Translations under genes and position numbers: made by a program
Notes under the pieces: generated by a model
Database searches by the model: none
What the model saw: only the letters and a program-made list of their open reading frames with translations
What the model was told of the DNA's origin: nothing
DNA from: Thermaerobacillus caldiproteolyticus
GTDB lineage: Bacteria > Bacillota > Bacilli > Bacillales > Anoxybacillaceae
Direction: 5' to 3'
Length of the DNA stretch: 64,000 nt
Assembly (NCBI RefSeq): GCF_013761245.1
Contig: NZ_JACDUT010000003.1
Span: forward strand, 1 to 64,000
Shown: positions 34,598-44,085 of the stretch, piece after piece
Layout of the letters: every line of letters starts with the position of its first letter
Position numbering within the stretch: the stretch's first letter is position 1

Positions 34598-36427
34598 ATG
34601 AAAAAAGTAGGTCCATTTCGTTCGATTCATTTTAAATTTGTTTTGATTTACGTGCTTCTCATTCTTGTTGCGATGCAAATCATTGGCGTATATTTTGTGA
34701 GAAAGCTAGAGACAGAGCTTGTGCAAAACTTTAAAAACTCTCTAAATGAGCGAGTGACGCTGCTTGCCTATAACGTGGAACAGGCAATGAGTAAAGAGAG
34801 AGATTCGAAAAGCCCGACGTTAGAGGAAGATATTCGCTCCCTTCTACATGATTTTGTCTCCCAAGACATTTCCGAAGTACGGATTATTGATGATAAAAGT
34901 AAGGTGCTTGGCACATCGAACCCTTATATGCAAAACATCGTTGGCAAAAGGACAACAGAGATTTTTGTGAAACGAGCACTCGTTACAGGAGAAATGGTTG
35001 ATCGAATGTTCATTGATCGAAAAACAGGGCATCGCATGTACATTTCCTCGACACCGATTAAGCCGGGCGGCGAAATTAAAGGTGTTATTTATGTCATCGC
35101 TTCGATGGAAAATGTATTTTCACAAATGAGACAAATTAATATGATTCTAGCGACAGGAACAGGGATCGCGCTAGCTATTACTGCAATATTGGGCATCTTT
35201 CTATCGCGGACGATTACCCGCCCAATTTCGGATATGCGAAAGCAAGCCCTTGCGATGTCGAAAGGGAACTTTTCTCGAAAAGTAAAGGTGTATGGTTATG
35301 ATGAGATTGGCCAATTGGCCATGACATTTAACAATTTGACAAAAAAATTACAGGAAGCCCAAGCAACAACGGAAGGAGAGCGCCGAAAGTTAGCCTCCGT
35401 GTTAACGCATATGACCGATGGAGTGATTGCGACTGACCGCCGCGGGAGAATTATTTTAATTAACGATGCCGCATTGAATATTTTGAATGTTTCACGTGAA
35501 ACAGTTCTTTCAAGCTCAATTATTGATGTATTAGGCCTCGGCGACCAATACACATTTGAGACGTTACTAGAAGAGCCCGATTCGTTAATTTTAGACTTTA
35601 GTACGGATGACGAATTATATATCTTGCGTGCTTCTTTATCCGTTATTCAAAAAGAAACTGGATTTGTCAACGGATTAATCGTTGTGCTGCATGATATTAC
35701 GGAGCAAGAAAAAATCGACCAAGAACGGCGAGAGTTCGTCGCCAATGTTTCTCATGAGCTGCGGACGCCTTTAACAACAATGAAAAGTTATTTAGAAGCG
35801 TTAGCAGAAGGAGCTTGGAGGGATGAAGAGATTGCCCCACGGTTTATTGAAGTCACGCAGATGGAAACGGAGCGAATGATTCGATTAGTCAATGATTTAC
35901 TTCAGCTCTCCAAACTCGACAGCAAGGACTATAAGCTGAATAAGTCATGGGTGAATTTTTCACGATATTTTCATAAGGTAATTGACCGTTTCGAATTAAC
36001 GAAAAATGAAAATATTACGTTTGTGCGGAAAATTCCTGATGAAGCGATTTTTATTGAAATCGATGAAGATAAAATCACCCAAGTGCTCGATAACATTATT
36101 TCCAACGCGTTAAAATATTCTCCTCGAGGCGGTAACATTACGTTTCGCGTCAAAGAGCTGAGCGATGAAATTTTAGTTAGCGTCAGTGATGAAGGAGTTG
36201 GTATCCCGAAAGCAGATTTAGCAAAAGTATTTGACCGATTTTATCGTGTCGATAAAGCACGGTCACGTAAACTTGGCGGCACAGGGCTGGGATTGGCGAT
36301 CGCTAAAGAAGTGGTCGTTGCCCATGGAGGGAAAATTTGGGCAGAAAGTAAGGAGCATAAGGGCACAACGATTTTCTTTACTTTACCGTTTGAACGGATT
36401 CAAGAGGATGACTGGTATGAAGTATGA
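34598..36427 (+). CDS. walK: Sensor histidine kinase WalK (YycG)
   Basis: A 609-residue membrane sensor that phosphorylates WalR. TM1 (about residues 13-30), an extracytoplasmic Cache-like domain, TM2 (about 185-205), HAMP, PAS, HisKA with phosphoacceptor His 386 in ANVSHELRTPLTTMKS, and HATPase with DNIISNALKYSP and GGTGLGLAIAKE. It starts nine bases after walR. An exact parS site lies in the coding region of the PAS domain (35488-35503). Its 3' end overlaps walH. Confidence 0.97.
   Translation: MKKVGPFRSIHFKFVLIYVLLILVAMQIIGVYFVRKLETELVQNFKNSLNERVTLLAYNVEQAMSKERDSKSPTLEEDIRSLLHDFVSQDISEVRIIDDKSKVLGTSNPYMQNIVGKRTTEIFVKRALVTGEMVDRMFIDRKTGHRMYISSTPIKPGGEIKGVIYVIASMENVFSQMRQINMILATGTGIALAITAILGIFLSRTITRPISDMRKQALAMSKGNFSRKVKVYGYDEIGQLAMTFNNLTKKLQEAQATTEGERRKLASVLTHMTDGVIATDRRGRIILINDAALNILNVSRETVLSSSIIDVLGLGDQYTFETLLEEPDSLILDFSTDDELYILRASLSVIQKETGFVNGLIVVLHDITEQEKIDQERREFVANVSHELRTPLTTMKSYLEALAEGAWRDEEIAPRFIEVTQMETERMIRLVNDLLQLSKLDSKDYKLNKSWVNFSRYFHKVIDRFELTKNENITFVRKIPDEAIFIEIDEDKITQVLDNIISNALKYSPRGGNITFRVKELSDEILVSVSDEGVGIPKADLAKVFDRFYRVDKARSRKLGGTGLGLAIAKEVVVAHGGKIWAESKEHKGTTIFFTLPFERIQEDDWYEV
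35488..35503. promoter_or_regulatory. parS: Second parS site, inside walK
   Basis: TGTTTCACGTGAAACA, identical to the copy in spo0J and a perfect palindrome. In frame it encodes codons of the walK PAS region (NVSRETV). Confidence 0.95.
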
Positions 36428-37757
36428 AACAATTAAAACGATTATATTAACTTTTTTAGTGTTGACAAGCATTGTGTTGACATGGGGACTATGGACATAC
36501 CACCCCAAATATGATGTAATGCAAAATGATGAGTATATCCAGCACATATCAGTCAGCAATACGCAAGTCGATACGGCGATGATTGTTCAGCCTTCACAAA
36601 TATTCATCCATAAAAATAATGCCCACTATGGAATGATTGAAGAAGAAGAAATCAACGCGTTATTAAAAGAAATGAAAAAATGGACATTCGATGATTTCGA
36701 AAATATTTCAACGACCATTCCGAAGGGGAATTTCTTATCGTTTTTACATGGAAGAGGGAAAATTGAAATCGTTTATCCAGATGATATTCCGATTGATATT
36801 TATCGTGCAATTTTTCAAATTGAAGATAAAGGAATTAAAAGAGTTAGCTTTGACCGAATCATCATCCCTGTTGAGAAACAAGAAGATATTTCTGTTTACT
36901 TTGTTTCAACGAACAATCGAAGAGTATATAAAGCTGTAGCCAGCAATGTTTCATTCGCGGAAATCGAACGTTTATATGATGAAAAAGCAGACAAGTATCC
37001 ACGCTATTTTGCTTACAACATCAGTGAGACAAAGTCCATCTTCCTTCCTGAAAAAGAAGTTACGCTGAGTCGGTTACAATATTACACAGATGAACTTGAT
37101 CCTGATAAGTTTAAGGAAGCGTTATTTAGCGATCCGAGCTTTGTGAAAAAAGATTTGCTCACGTTTGGCGAAGAATATACAGATGGTTCACGGCTGATGG
37201 ATGTGGACTTTTTACAGCGGTTGTTGTTATATGTCAATCCTGCTGCCCAAAATACAATGAACAGGACGAGTGAGGAAGATAGCAATTTGATCCAACGAAG
37301 CATTGATTTTGTCAACGAGCATGGCGGTTGGACGGACATGTACCACTTTGCTGAATGGGATCATGAAGAACGGAAAGTTATTTTTCGTTTGAGTATGAAT
37401 AACTATCCTGTGTTTAACGATTATGGAATGTCTGAAATTGTTCAAACGTGGGGCGATAATGAACCGATTAAGTACCAGCGTCCGTTATTTCGTCTGGAAA
37501 TTCCAGACCGTGTAAGTGTGCCTATGAAACTGTTATCTGGTCATGAAGTGATTGAAAAGCTACAGAAAATAAAAGGATTCAAAAAAGAATTAGTGAATTG
37601 GATTACAGTAGGATATGAGCTTGTGAAAGATCCGGAGAGGGAAAAGGTTATTATTTTGAAACCGGCTTGGTTTTATTTGTATGGAGGAACATGGCGGGAA
37701 GTTCCGATGGAAGAGTTAAACAAAGAAAGAGGAGGGAACGTGAATGGATTGGAGTAA
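36417..37757 (+). CDS. walH: WalK regulator WalH (YycH)
   Basis: A 446-residue protein with one N-terminal membrane anchor (TIILTFLVLTSIVLTWG) and a large extracytoplasmic domain. With WalI it binds WalK in the membrane and tunes its activity. The ATG at 36417 has AGAGGATG eight bases upstream, and lies inside the walK 3' end, so translation is coupled. An alternative ATG at 36408 overlaps the ribosome site. Confidence 0.93.
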   Translation: MKYETIKTIILTFLVLTSIVLTWGLWTYHPKYDVMQNDEYIQHISVSNTQVDTAMIVQPSQIFIHKNNAHYGMIEEEEINALLKEMKKWTFDDFENISTTIPKGNFLSFLHGRGKIEIVYPDDIPIDIYRAIFQIEDKGIKRVSFDRIIIPVEKQEDISVYFVSTNNRRVYKAVASNVSFAEIERLYDEKADKYPRYFAYNISETKSIFLPEKEVTLSRLQYYTDELDPDKFKEALFSDPSFVKKDLLTFGEEYTDGSRLMDVDFLQRLLLYVNPAAQNTMNRTSEEDSNLIQRSIDFVNEHGGWTDMYHFAEWDHEERKVIFRLSMNNYPVFNDYGMSEIVQTWGDNEPIKYQRPLFRLEIPDRVSVPMKLLSGHEVIEKLQKIKGFKKELVNWITVGYELVKDPEREKVIILKPAWFYLYGGTWREVPMEELNKERGGNVNGLE

Positions 37758-38529
37758 AACAAAAACGATTTTTATTATTACGTTCCTTATCCTCGATTTC
37801 TTTTTGGGTTATCAGTTTATGGAAAAACGAAGCAACAGTCAATTAGATGTCATTTTAGAAACAACGATTGAGGAGCAGTTAGAAGCAAATGGCATTACCT
37901 ACGTGGAGCTGCCCAAAGAAATTACAAAAGCGACATATGTAAGCGGAAAGAGTAAAACGTTTACCCGTCAGGAAATTAGCAAATTATTCAATCAAAAAGT
38001 CACTGTAAGCAATCAAACGATTTTGCAGGCAACGTTTATTCATCCTATATCTCTTTCTAATTTTAGAGATCCGTATCGTTTGAGCGAGTTCTTACAGCGC
38101 CATATTCTTAATGGTAAAGATTATACGTTTTGGGCGTTTGATGAAAAATCGAATACCATTATTTGTTTTCAAAAGTATAATGGCAAAGTTATTTATAAAA
38201 ATGTAAGTAGCATGTTGTTGCTTCATCTAAATGAAAAAAATGAAGTTGTTTCCTATGAACAAACTCTATTAGATGATTTAGAGAAATATGAGAAAAAGCA
38301 AGAAATCATTCCAGCCATTAAAGCCATTGAAACGTTATATAAAAAAGACTATTTGAAACCGGGAGACCATGTTACGTCCATTGAACTTGGTTACTATGCG
38401 CTTGTTCAATTTACGGCTTCACAAGTGTTAACACCAACATGGCATATTGTAGTGAACGGAAAAGAAGATTATTTTATTAATGCGTTTGAAGGACAGATTA
38501 TTAGCGATGAAGGGAAAATGTTGGAGTGA
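37744..38529 (+). CDS. walI: WalK regulator WalI (YycI)
   Basis: A 261-residue single-pass membrane protein (TM in [20 protein letters not shown]) with an extracytoplasmic YycI domain; partner of WalH in control of WalK. The start overlaps walH by 14 bases and has AGAGGAGGG upstream. It ends where walJ begins. Confidence 0.93.
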   Translation: MDWSKTKTIFIITFLILDFFLGYQFMEKRSNSQLDVILETTIEEQLEANGITYVELPKEITKATYVSGKSKTFTRQEISKLFNQKVTVSNQTILQATFIHPISLSNFRDPYRLSEFLQRHILNGKDYTFWAFDEKSNTIICFQKYNGKVIYKNVSSMLLLHLNEKNEVVSYEQTLLDDLEKYEKKQEIIPAIKAIETLYKKDYLKPGDHVTSIELGYYALVQFTASQVLTPTWHIVVNGKEDYFINAFEGQIISDEGKMLE

Positions 38530-38534
38530 GAAAA

Positions 38535-39329
38535 ATGAATATGCAGTTTAGCGTCCTAGCAAGTGGAAGTACCGGAAATGCTTTTTACATCGAAACAGAT
38601 GAACATCGATTGCTTGTCGATGCAGGATTGAGTGGCAAGCAGATGGAACAGTTGTTTCAACAAATTGATCGTAAGCTGCAGCAGGTGACGGCCATTTTAG
38701 TGACCCATGAACATAGCGATCATATTAAAGGACTCGGTGTTATCGCGAGGAAATACAAGCTTCCCATTTATGCAAATGAAAAAACGTGGAAAGCGATGGA
38801 AGGTTTGATTGGTGACATTCCGACCGAGCAAAAATTCGTATTTCCATTAGGAACTGTGCGTTCGTTTGGAAGTTTGGATGTTGAATCATTTGGCGTGTCC
38901 CATGACGCTGCAGAGCCGATGTTTTATGTGTTTCACTGCGGCGGCAAAAAGCTTGTCTTGATCACAGACACTGGATACGTAAGCGACCGCATGAAAGGAA
39001 TTATTAACAATGCGGATGTGTTCGTGTTTGAAAGCAATCATGATGTAGATATGTTACGAATGGGGCATTATCCTTGGAATATTAAGCGCCGCATTTTAAG
39101 TGATGTAGGTCATGTATCTAACGAAGATGCGGCCCTTGCTCTAGCCGATGTCATTGGCGATCGGACAAAACGGATCTATTTAGCACACTTAAGTCAAGAT
39201 AACAATATGAAGGAATTAGCGCGAATGACAGTCGGACAGACATTAACCAGCAAGGGATTCGCCGTTGGAGAGCAATTTCATTTATATGACACTGATCCGA
39301 AAATTCCAACAGACCTCGTGTATGTGTAG
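38535..39329 (+). CDS. walJ: MBL-fold exonuclease/hydrolase WalJ (YycJ)
   Basis: A 264-residue metallo-beta-lactamase-fold protein of the YycJ group, linked in related bacteria to DNA mismatch repair and to coordination of division with replication. The metal-binding motif is [11 protein letters not shown], with LVDAGLSG before it and SNHDVDML and AHLSQDN later. The ATG at 38535 follows TTGGAGTG by eight bases; an earlier GTG at 38526 overlaps the walI stop. Confidence 0.93.
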   Translation: MNMQFSVLASGSTGNAFYIETDEHRLLVDAGLSGKQMEQLFQQIDRKLQQVTAILVTHEHSDHIKGLGVIARKYKLPIYANEKTWKAMEGLIGDIPTEQKFVFPLGTVRSFGSLDVESFGVSHDAAEPMFYVFHCGGKKLVLITDTGYVSDRMKGIINNADVFVFESNHDVDMLRMGHYPWNIKRRILSDVGHVSNEDAALALADVIGDRTKRIYLAHLSQDNNMKELARMTVGQTLTSKGFAVGEQFHLYDTDPKIPTDLVYV

Positions 39330-39456
39330 CCAACATTTTGGGAAAGATAAGTTAATGTGTTTACAATGGATTTTTTCCATCGTCACGAAGTATAATGGGG
39401 GATAGATACACACACTACCTTTTACCGAACCCTCTTTGTCGAAAGGATTGGTGAGT

Positions 39457-40683
39457 ATGGGGTATTACGATGATCATTATGAACAATATCGACAAAAGCA
39501 AAAAGGAAATCGCGGTGGTTGGTTTTTATCAGCGCTAGTCGGTGCCATTTTAGGTGCACTATTAATAATGATTTCAATTCCAGCACTTTCAAAATGGAAT
39601 GTGCTTCCTTATGATATTACGCCAAAAGAGAGTGAACAGGCGGGAAAAGAGGAAGCAGGAACGACAAAGCAGCCGGCTGTACAGCAAAATGTGGCTGTCA
39701 ATGTTTCGTCCCAAGTGACAAAAGCGATTGATAAAGTATCGGATGCCGTTGTTGGTGTCGTCAACATTCAAGAGGCCAACTTTTGGTCGCAAGGCGACGA
39801 AGAAGCGGGAACAGGTTCCGGTGTTATTTATAAAAAAGCAAATGGTAAAGCATTCATTGTTACGAATCATCACGTTGTTGAAAATGCAAGTCAATTAGAA
39901 GTAAGCCTAAAAGATGGAACAAGGGTGCCTGCAAAGTTATTAGGAAGCGATCTGTTAACCGATTTAGCAGTGCTTGAAATTGATGCAAAGCATGTGAAAA
40001 AAGTAGCGGAATTCGGAAATTCTGACACGGTTAAGCCAGGGGAACCAGTCATTGCGATTGGAAACCCGCTTGGACTTCAATTTGCTGGTTCTGTTACACA
40101 AGGAATTATCTCAGGAACGAATCGGACAGTTGAGGTTGATTTAGACCAAGATGGGTTACCAGACTGGAATGCCGAAGTATTACAGACAGACGCAGCGATC
40201 AACCCAGGAAATAGTGGTGGCGCTCTTGTTAATATTGAAGGTCAAGTCATCGGTATTAACTCGATGAAAATTGCTCAAGAAGCAGTAGAAGGAATTGGCT
40301 TTGCGATTCCGATTAATTCGGCTCTACCGATTATTTCCGATTTAGAAAAGTATGGTCAAGTACGTCGTCCTTATATGGGAGTAGAGCTCCGTTCATTAAG
40401 TGATATCTCATCTTATCATTTACAAGCAACATTGCACTTGCCAAAAGATGTGACAGAAGGGGTTGCGGTTATTCAAGTTGTGCCAATGTCTCCAGCGGCA
40501 CAAGCGGGATTAAAACAATTTGATGTCATCGTTGCGTTAGATGGTAAAAAGATTCGCAATGTCCTTGAATTGAGAAAATACTTGTATACAAAAAAATCAA
40601 TTGGTGATAAAATGACCGTTACATTCTATCGTGATGGAGAGAAACGAACAGTCACTATGAAATTAACGAAAGAATCCTTTTAG
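39457..40683 (+). CDS. htrC: HtrA-like serine protease HtrC
   Basis: A 408-residue membrane-anchored HtrA/DegP-type protease. A short cytoplasmic start leads to a membrane helix (about residues 24-45) and a low-complexity linker. The trypsin-like domain has the triad His in VTNHHVVEN, Asp in LTDLAVLEID and Ser in NPGNSGGAL, and one C-terminal PDZ domain follows. It acts in envelope protein quality control. The ATG at 39457 was chosen because AAAGGA lies nine bases ahead. Gene position after walJ matches B. subtilis. Confidence 0.95.
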   Translation: MGYYDDHYEQYRQKQKGNRGGWFLSALVGAILGALLIMISIPALSKWNVLPYDITPKESEQAGKEEAGTTKQPAVQQNVAVNVSSQVTKAIDKVSDAVVGVVNIQEANFWSQGDEEAGTGSGVIYKKANGKAFIVTNHHVVENASQLEVSLKDGTRVPAKLLGSDLLTDLAVLEIDAKHVKKVAEFGNSDTVKPGEPVIAIGNPLGLQFAGSVTQGIISGTNRTVEVDLDQDGLPDWNAEVLQTDAAINPGNSGGALVNIEGQVIGINSMKIAQEAVEGIGFAIPINSALPIISDLEKYGQVRRPYMGVELRSLSDISSYHLQATLHLPKDVTEGVAVIQVVPMSPAAQAGLKQFDVIVALDGKKIRNVLELRKYLYTKKSIGDKMTVTFYRDGEKRTVTMKLTKESF

Positions 40684-40751
40684 ATGATGTAACGAGAATG
40701 GTTTATGAATAAGTTATCAACAAGGAGCGAAAATCACGCTCCTGTTTTCTT

Positions 40752-40996
40752 TTTTCCACAAGTGGATAAGGAGGGACATGTTATGTTTGCCTGTTGTGAA
40801 GATCATATTGACTTAGCAATTGATATGTATGTGGATAAAATGGAGCAAGCGCCGGAAATTGCACATATGACTGTGGATAACCAATCTAAAACATGCGATT
40901 TTTGTCCAAAGAAGGCTGTATATATAGTGGGGAACTAATGTTTTTACACTATATGTGGATATGTGTTGTGTATATGTGGATAAATCTTGTGGATAG
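40752..40996. promoter_or_regulatory. DnaA-box cluster around the CxxH/CxxC gene, upstream of rlmH
   Basis: Perfect TGTGGATAA boxes occur at 40830-40838, 40872-40880 and 40975-40983. One-mismatch boxes are at 40752-40760 (plus), 40761-40769, 40954-40962 and 40988-40996. All but one point the same way. B. subtilis has a DnaA-box cluster near yydA (rlmH), so this is probably the equivalent titration site. Confidence 0.8.
40783..40938 (+). CDS. yyzF: Small CxxH/CxxC family protein
   Basis: A 51-residue protein of the CxxH/CxxC family found next to rlmH in Bacillales; function unknown. The CCEDHIDLAIDMYVD start and a C-terminal CDFCPKKAVYIV give two Cys-containing half-sites suggestive of zinc binding. 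The ATG at 40783 follows AAGGAGG; upstream in-frame sequence lacks a ribosome site. Two perfect DnaA boxes lie inside the gene. The symbol follows the B. subtilis neighbour and is less certain. Confidence 0.82.
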   Translation: MFACCEDHIDLAIDMYVDKMEQAPEIAHMTVDNQSKTCDFCPKKAVYIVGN

Positions 40997-41021
40997 TTTG
41001 TTTGTAAAGTGGGGATGAACT

Positions 41022-41501
41022 GTGAATATTACCGTTATTTCTGTTGGTAAGCTAAAAGAAAAATATTTAAAACAAGGAATCGAGGAATACATAAAACGGC
41101 TGTCAGGCTATGCAAAAATCGAAATGATTGAAGTGCCAGATGAAAAAGCGCCGGAGAATTTAAGCAATCAGGAAATGGAACAAGTCAAAGAAAGAGAAGG
41201 CGAACGCATTTTAGCGAAGATTTCGGATGATACGTATGTGATTGCTTTAGCTATTGAAGGAAAGATGAAATCGTCTGAGGAATTGGCAGAAAGCTTGGAC
41301 AAGCTCGCCACCTATGGCAAAAGCAAAATCGCCTTTATCATTGGTGGTTCGCTCGGTTTAAGCAAAAAAGTCATGCAACGTGCCGATGAAGCCTTATCAT
41401 TTTCCAAGATGACGTTCCCCCATCAGCTCATGCGCCTCATTCTCCTTGAACAAATTTATCGGGCGTTTCGGATTAATAGAGGTGAACCGTACCATAAGTA
41501 A
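41022..41501 (+). CDS. rlmH: 23S rRNA (pseudouridine1915-N3)-methyltransferase RlmH
   Basis: A 159-residue SPOUT methyltransferase that modifies pseudouridine 1915 in 23S rRNA. The knot motif is [19 protein letters not shown] and the C-terminus is [19 protein letters not shown]. The start is GTG with GGGGATGAACT ahead. The last 20 bases (41481-41500) recur at 47809-47828; the equivalent 3' end in staphylococci is the SCC insertion site. Confidence 0.97.
   Translation: MNITVISVGKLKEKYLKQGIEEYIKRLSGYAKIEMIEVPDEKAPENLSNQEMEQVKEREGERILAKISDDTYVIALAIEGKMKSSEELAESLDKLATYGKSKIAFIIGGSLGLSKKVMQRADEALSFSKMTFPHQLMRLILLEQIYRAFRINRGEPYHK
41481..41500 (+). repeat. Candidate att repeat, left copy (rlmH 3' end)
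   Basis: GGTGAACCGTACCATAAGTA at the end of rlmH matches 47809-47828 in 18 of 20 bases. It encodes the GEPYHK end of RlmH. Proposed left attachment site of an accessory island. Confidence 0.55.
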
Positions 41502-41599
41502 ATGAGGTTTTTGGTTATAATTATTGGTGTGTTTATTCATTGGAAAAAGTGATTTCACACTCAACATACGTGCGTTTCATAGATCCTTTTAAAAGAAGA

Positions 41600-41630
41600 A
41601 GCAGGAAACCAATAAGGGTTTCCTGTTTAT
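41600..41630 (+). terminator. Hairpin terminator downstream of rlmH
   Basis: A 9-bp stem, CAGGAAACC (41602-41610) / GGTTTCCTG (41617-41625), is followed by TTTATA, about 100 bases after the rlmH stop. Confidence 0.6.
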
Positions 41631-41649
41631 ACTCAAAGCAAATTTTTAA

Positions 41650-41846
41650 CCAGAGATGAAAATATAATTGTTTAAAGAAACACCTGTATCAGTGAGTTCA
41701 GTCCACGAAAGTTTATTATCTACCACCCCTTCCATTATGAATACGATAATCAATAGTATCTTCATTTTTGACATAGAGTTCATATTCCCAGACGTTTTCA
41801 TAAGTATCAATAAAATGACTTGACAACCTATAAATTCATTTATGCA
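41650..41846 (-). pseudogene. padC: Remnant of phenolic acid decarboxylase (padC)
   Basis: Read on the minus strand in changing frames: NEFIG, then [20 protein letters not shown] and [14 protein letters not shown], then after stops and a gap KLSWTELTDTGVSLN. These blocks follow the PadC order (FIGTHLIYTYDNGWEYE..., HTIDYRIHSG..., VSWTEPTGTDVSLN). At least two frame changes, stop codons and an internal deletion are present, and the C-terminal half is gone. The gene cannot function. Identification is by memory of the family. Confidence 0.75.
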
Positions 41847-42159
41847 TAATAAGTTTCTTTATAGATCAAAGATGATTCATTTTTAACAAAATGCATTCAT
41901 TTGATGTACCAATTCTATATCATTGAAAATATATTTTTGCTTTAAAAATTTTATAAAAGGTATCCCTAAGCGCGCGCTATAGATAAAAAACAATAAAATA
42001 ATGGGGTAATGTAGACAAAAAGGGACTGCTTATTGAAGCTTATTATGCGTGAGAAGATGGTGGAATATTGATTTGGGGGTTATCAAGAAAATAAAGACAA
42101 CTTGCAAATGGCTTAAAAATATTCACATTTTTGCTTTCGCCGGACAGACTCCTAGCATT
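41847..42159. other. Non-coding stretch ahead of the drr genes
   Basis: About 310 AT-rich bases with no open frame that has a ribosome site and no repeat I could recognise. It may contain further decayed sequence. Confidence 0.5.
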
Positions 42160-42185
42160 TGAATGATGTCAATCATGGTCATTCA
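42160..42185. promoter_or_regulatory. Palindromic operator candidate upstream of drrA
   Basis: TGAATGA and TCATTCA flank a 12-base spacer, about 70 bases before drrA. Such inverted repeats often bind TetR- or MarR-type repressors, but no regulator gene is adjacent. Confidence 0.4.
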
Positions 42186-42253
42186 TTGTTCATATTCAGT
42201 TCATAAAGAGGTGTTACCATCACCATGTACTCAGTTGTAGAGGAGGAATTGAA

Positions 42254-43270
42254 ATGGGACATATATACCGAACAGTGCCAAACAATGGCGATTGGGCTAT
42301 TGAAGCGCACGGACTTGTTAAAACTTTTGGCGACAAACGTGCGGTTGATGGCGTAAATTTGAATGTGCGCGCTGGTACGATCTACGGCGTGCTTGGGCCG
42401 AACGGGGCAGGCAAGACCACTACAGTCAGAATGCTAGCGACCTTATTGCGACCGGACGCAGGTTCGGCATACATCTTTGGTTACGATGTGGTGAAGGAGC
42501 CGCAGATCGTGCGTCAGTTGATTGGTGTGACTGGTCAGTATGCATCGGTTGACGAGTCACTCAGCGCGATCGAGAATCTAGTCATCTTTTCTCGGCTGCT
42601 AGGGCTGAGCCGCACAGAGGCACGGCGCAAAGCTGCGGAGTTGTTGGAGGAATTTGGTTTGACAGAAGCGGCGAAGCGCCCGCTGAAAAATTTCTCCGGC
42701 GGCATGCGGCGTCGGCTGGATCTAGCAGCAAGTCTTATTGCACAGCCGCCGCTCATCTTCTTAGACGAGCCGACTACAGGACTGGATCCGCGCACGCGCA
42801 ATCGAATGTGGGATACCATCCGGCGATTGGTAAAGCAGGGCTCAACCGTACTGTTAACAACCCAGTATTTACAGGAGGCTGACGAACTAGCTGATCGAAT
42901 CGCGGTGATTGATCGCGGCCGGGTCGTTGCCGAGGGAACAGCGGATGAGCTGAAAGCGTCAGTTGGCAGTTCGTCGCTACAATTGAAAATCCAAAATACA
43001 AAAGATATCGAAAATGCCCGCCAGACCGTTGAACGGGTGCTCAAGGTCCGGTCAAATGTGTCGCTGGAAACGGGGAAGATTACTGCACCGATGGCGGACG
43101 CCGATCGAGTTACTGATCTGCTTATCGCTCTTCGCGAGGCAGGAATCCACTTGGCTGAATTGAGTGTTCAGAAGCCGACTCTTGACGAGGTCTTTTTAAC
43201 CATTACTGGCCATAGTGCGAAGGAGGACACATCAGAGACATCCGATGAAATGGGGGAGGTAAGAGTATGA
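42254..43270 (+). CDS. ABC transporter ATP-binding protein, DrrA type
   Basis: A 338-residue ATPase of the daunorubicin-resistance (DrrA) subfamily that powers drug or lipid export with an ABC-2 permease. Walker A is GPNGAGKTTT, the signature is FSGGMRRRLDLAAS, Walker B is PLIFLDEPTTGLD, and the switch His is replaced by Gln in LLTTQYLQEADEL, as is usual in this group. The DrrA-type C-terminal domain ends with PTLDEVFLTITGH. GGAGG precedes the ATG. It overlaps the permease gene by four bases. Base composition is visibly richer in G+C than the core genes, suggesting transfer. The substrate is unknown. Confidence 0.9.
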   Translation: MGHIYRTVPNNGDWAIEAHGLVKTFGDKRAVDGVNLNVRAGTIYGVLGPNGAGKTTTVRMLATLLRPDAGSAYIFGYDVVKEPQIVRQLIGVTGQYASVDESLSAIENLVIFSRLLGLSRTEARRKAAELLEEFGLTEAAKRPLKNFSGGMRRRLDLAASLIAQPPLIFLDEPTTGLDPRTRNRMWDTIRRLVKQGSTVLLTTQYLQEADELADRIAVIDRGRVVAEGTADELKASVGSSSLQLKIQNTKDIENARQTVERVLKVRSNVSLETGKITAPMADADRVTDLLIALREAGIHLAELSVQKPTLDEVFLTITGHSAKEDTSETSDEMGEVRV

Positions 43271-44082
43271 AAAGCACTTCTAAGCAGCTAGCTGTTAATC
43301 GCCAATTAAAAAACAACACAAGCTTTGGCCAGGCGGTGCGCAACTCGTTGACGATGGCCTACCGAGGTTTGCTGAAGATTCGGCGCACACCCGAGCAATT
43401 ATTCGATGTCACGCTTCAGCCAATTATCTTCACCTTGATGTTTACCTACATCTTTGGCGGAGCCATCTCGGGAAATGTACATAACTATTTGCCGATCATC
43501 ATTCCTGGCATCCTCGTGCAGACTGTCATCGGGACATCCATTGTTACCGGAGTCCAACTGCGCGAGGATATGGATAAGGGCGTGTTCGACCGCTTTAAGT
43601 CGCTGCCTATTGCACGCATTGCTCCGTTGGCGGGAGCTCTGTTGGCAGACACCATCCGATATACCATTGCGACAGTGCTCACCTTTGTTATGGGGTATAT
43701 CATGGGCTATCGTCCAGAAGGAGGACTGGGTTACGTCGTCATCGCCGCGGTTTTCGTGATTGTGTGTTCTTGGGCAATCAGCTGGATCTTCGCCTTTTTT
43801 GGCGTGATTGCGCGTACGGCTTCAAGCGTACAAGGAATCTCGATGCTTGTGCTGTTTCCGCTTACGTTTCTTTCGAATGCTTTTGTGCCAGTCAAGACGA
43901 TGCCCGATTGGCTCCAATGGTTTGCGAAGATCAATCCGATCTCGCATATTATTACTGCTGTCCGTGATCTGATCAATGATGGAACTATTGGCTGGGATTT
44001 CGCCGTCTCTCTCATCGGGGCTGCGGCCATCGTGGCGATCTTTGCGCCTATCACCGTCCGTGTATATATGCGCCGGGCATAA
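43267..44082 (+). CDS. ABC-2 type permease, DrrB family
   Basis: A 271-residue membrane permease with six predicted helices and the ABC-2 signature region near FPLTFLSNAFVPVKTMPDWLQ, preceded by NPISHIITAVRDL-like text at the end. It pairs with the DrrA-type ATPase, whose stop codon overlaps its start (ATGA). The N-terminal cytoplasmic stretch has LLKIRRTPEQLFDVTLQPI, typical of DrrB. Likely exports a hydrophobic compound; the substrate cannot be read from the sequence. Confidence 0.9.
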   Translation: MKSTSKQLAVNRQLKNNTSFGQAVRNSLTMAYRGLLKIRRTPEQLFDVTLQPIIFTLMFTYIFGGAISGNVHNYLPIIIPGILVQTVIGTSIVTGVQLREDMDKGVFDRFKSLPIARIAPLAGALLADTIRYTIATVLTFVMGYIMGYRPEGGLGYVVIAAVFVIVCSWAISWIFAFFGVIARTASSVQGISMLVLFPLTFLSNAFVPVKTMPDWLQWFAKINPISHIITAVRDLINDGTIGWDFAVSLIGAAAIVAIFAPITVRVYMRRA

Positions 44083-44085
44083 ATT

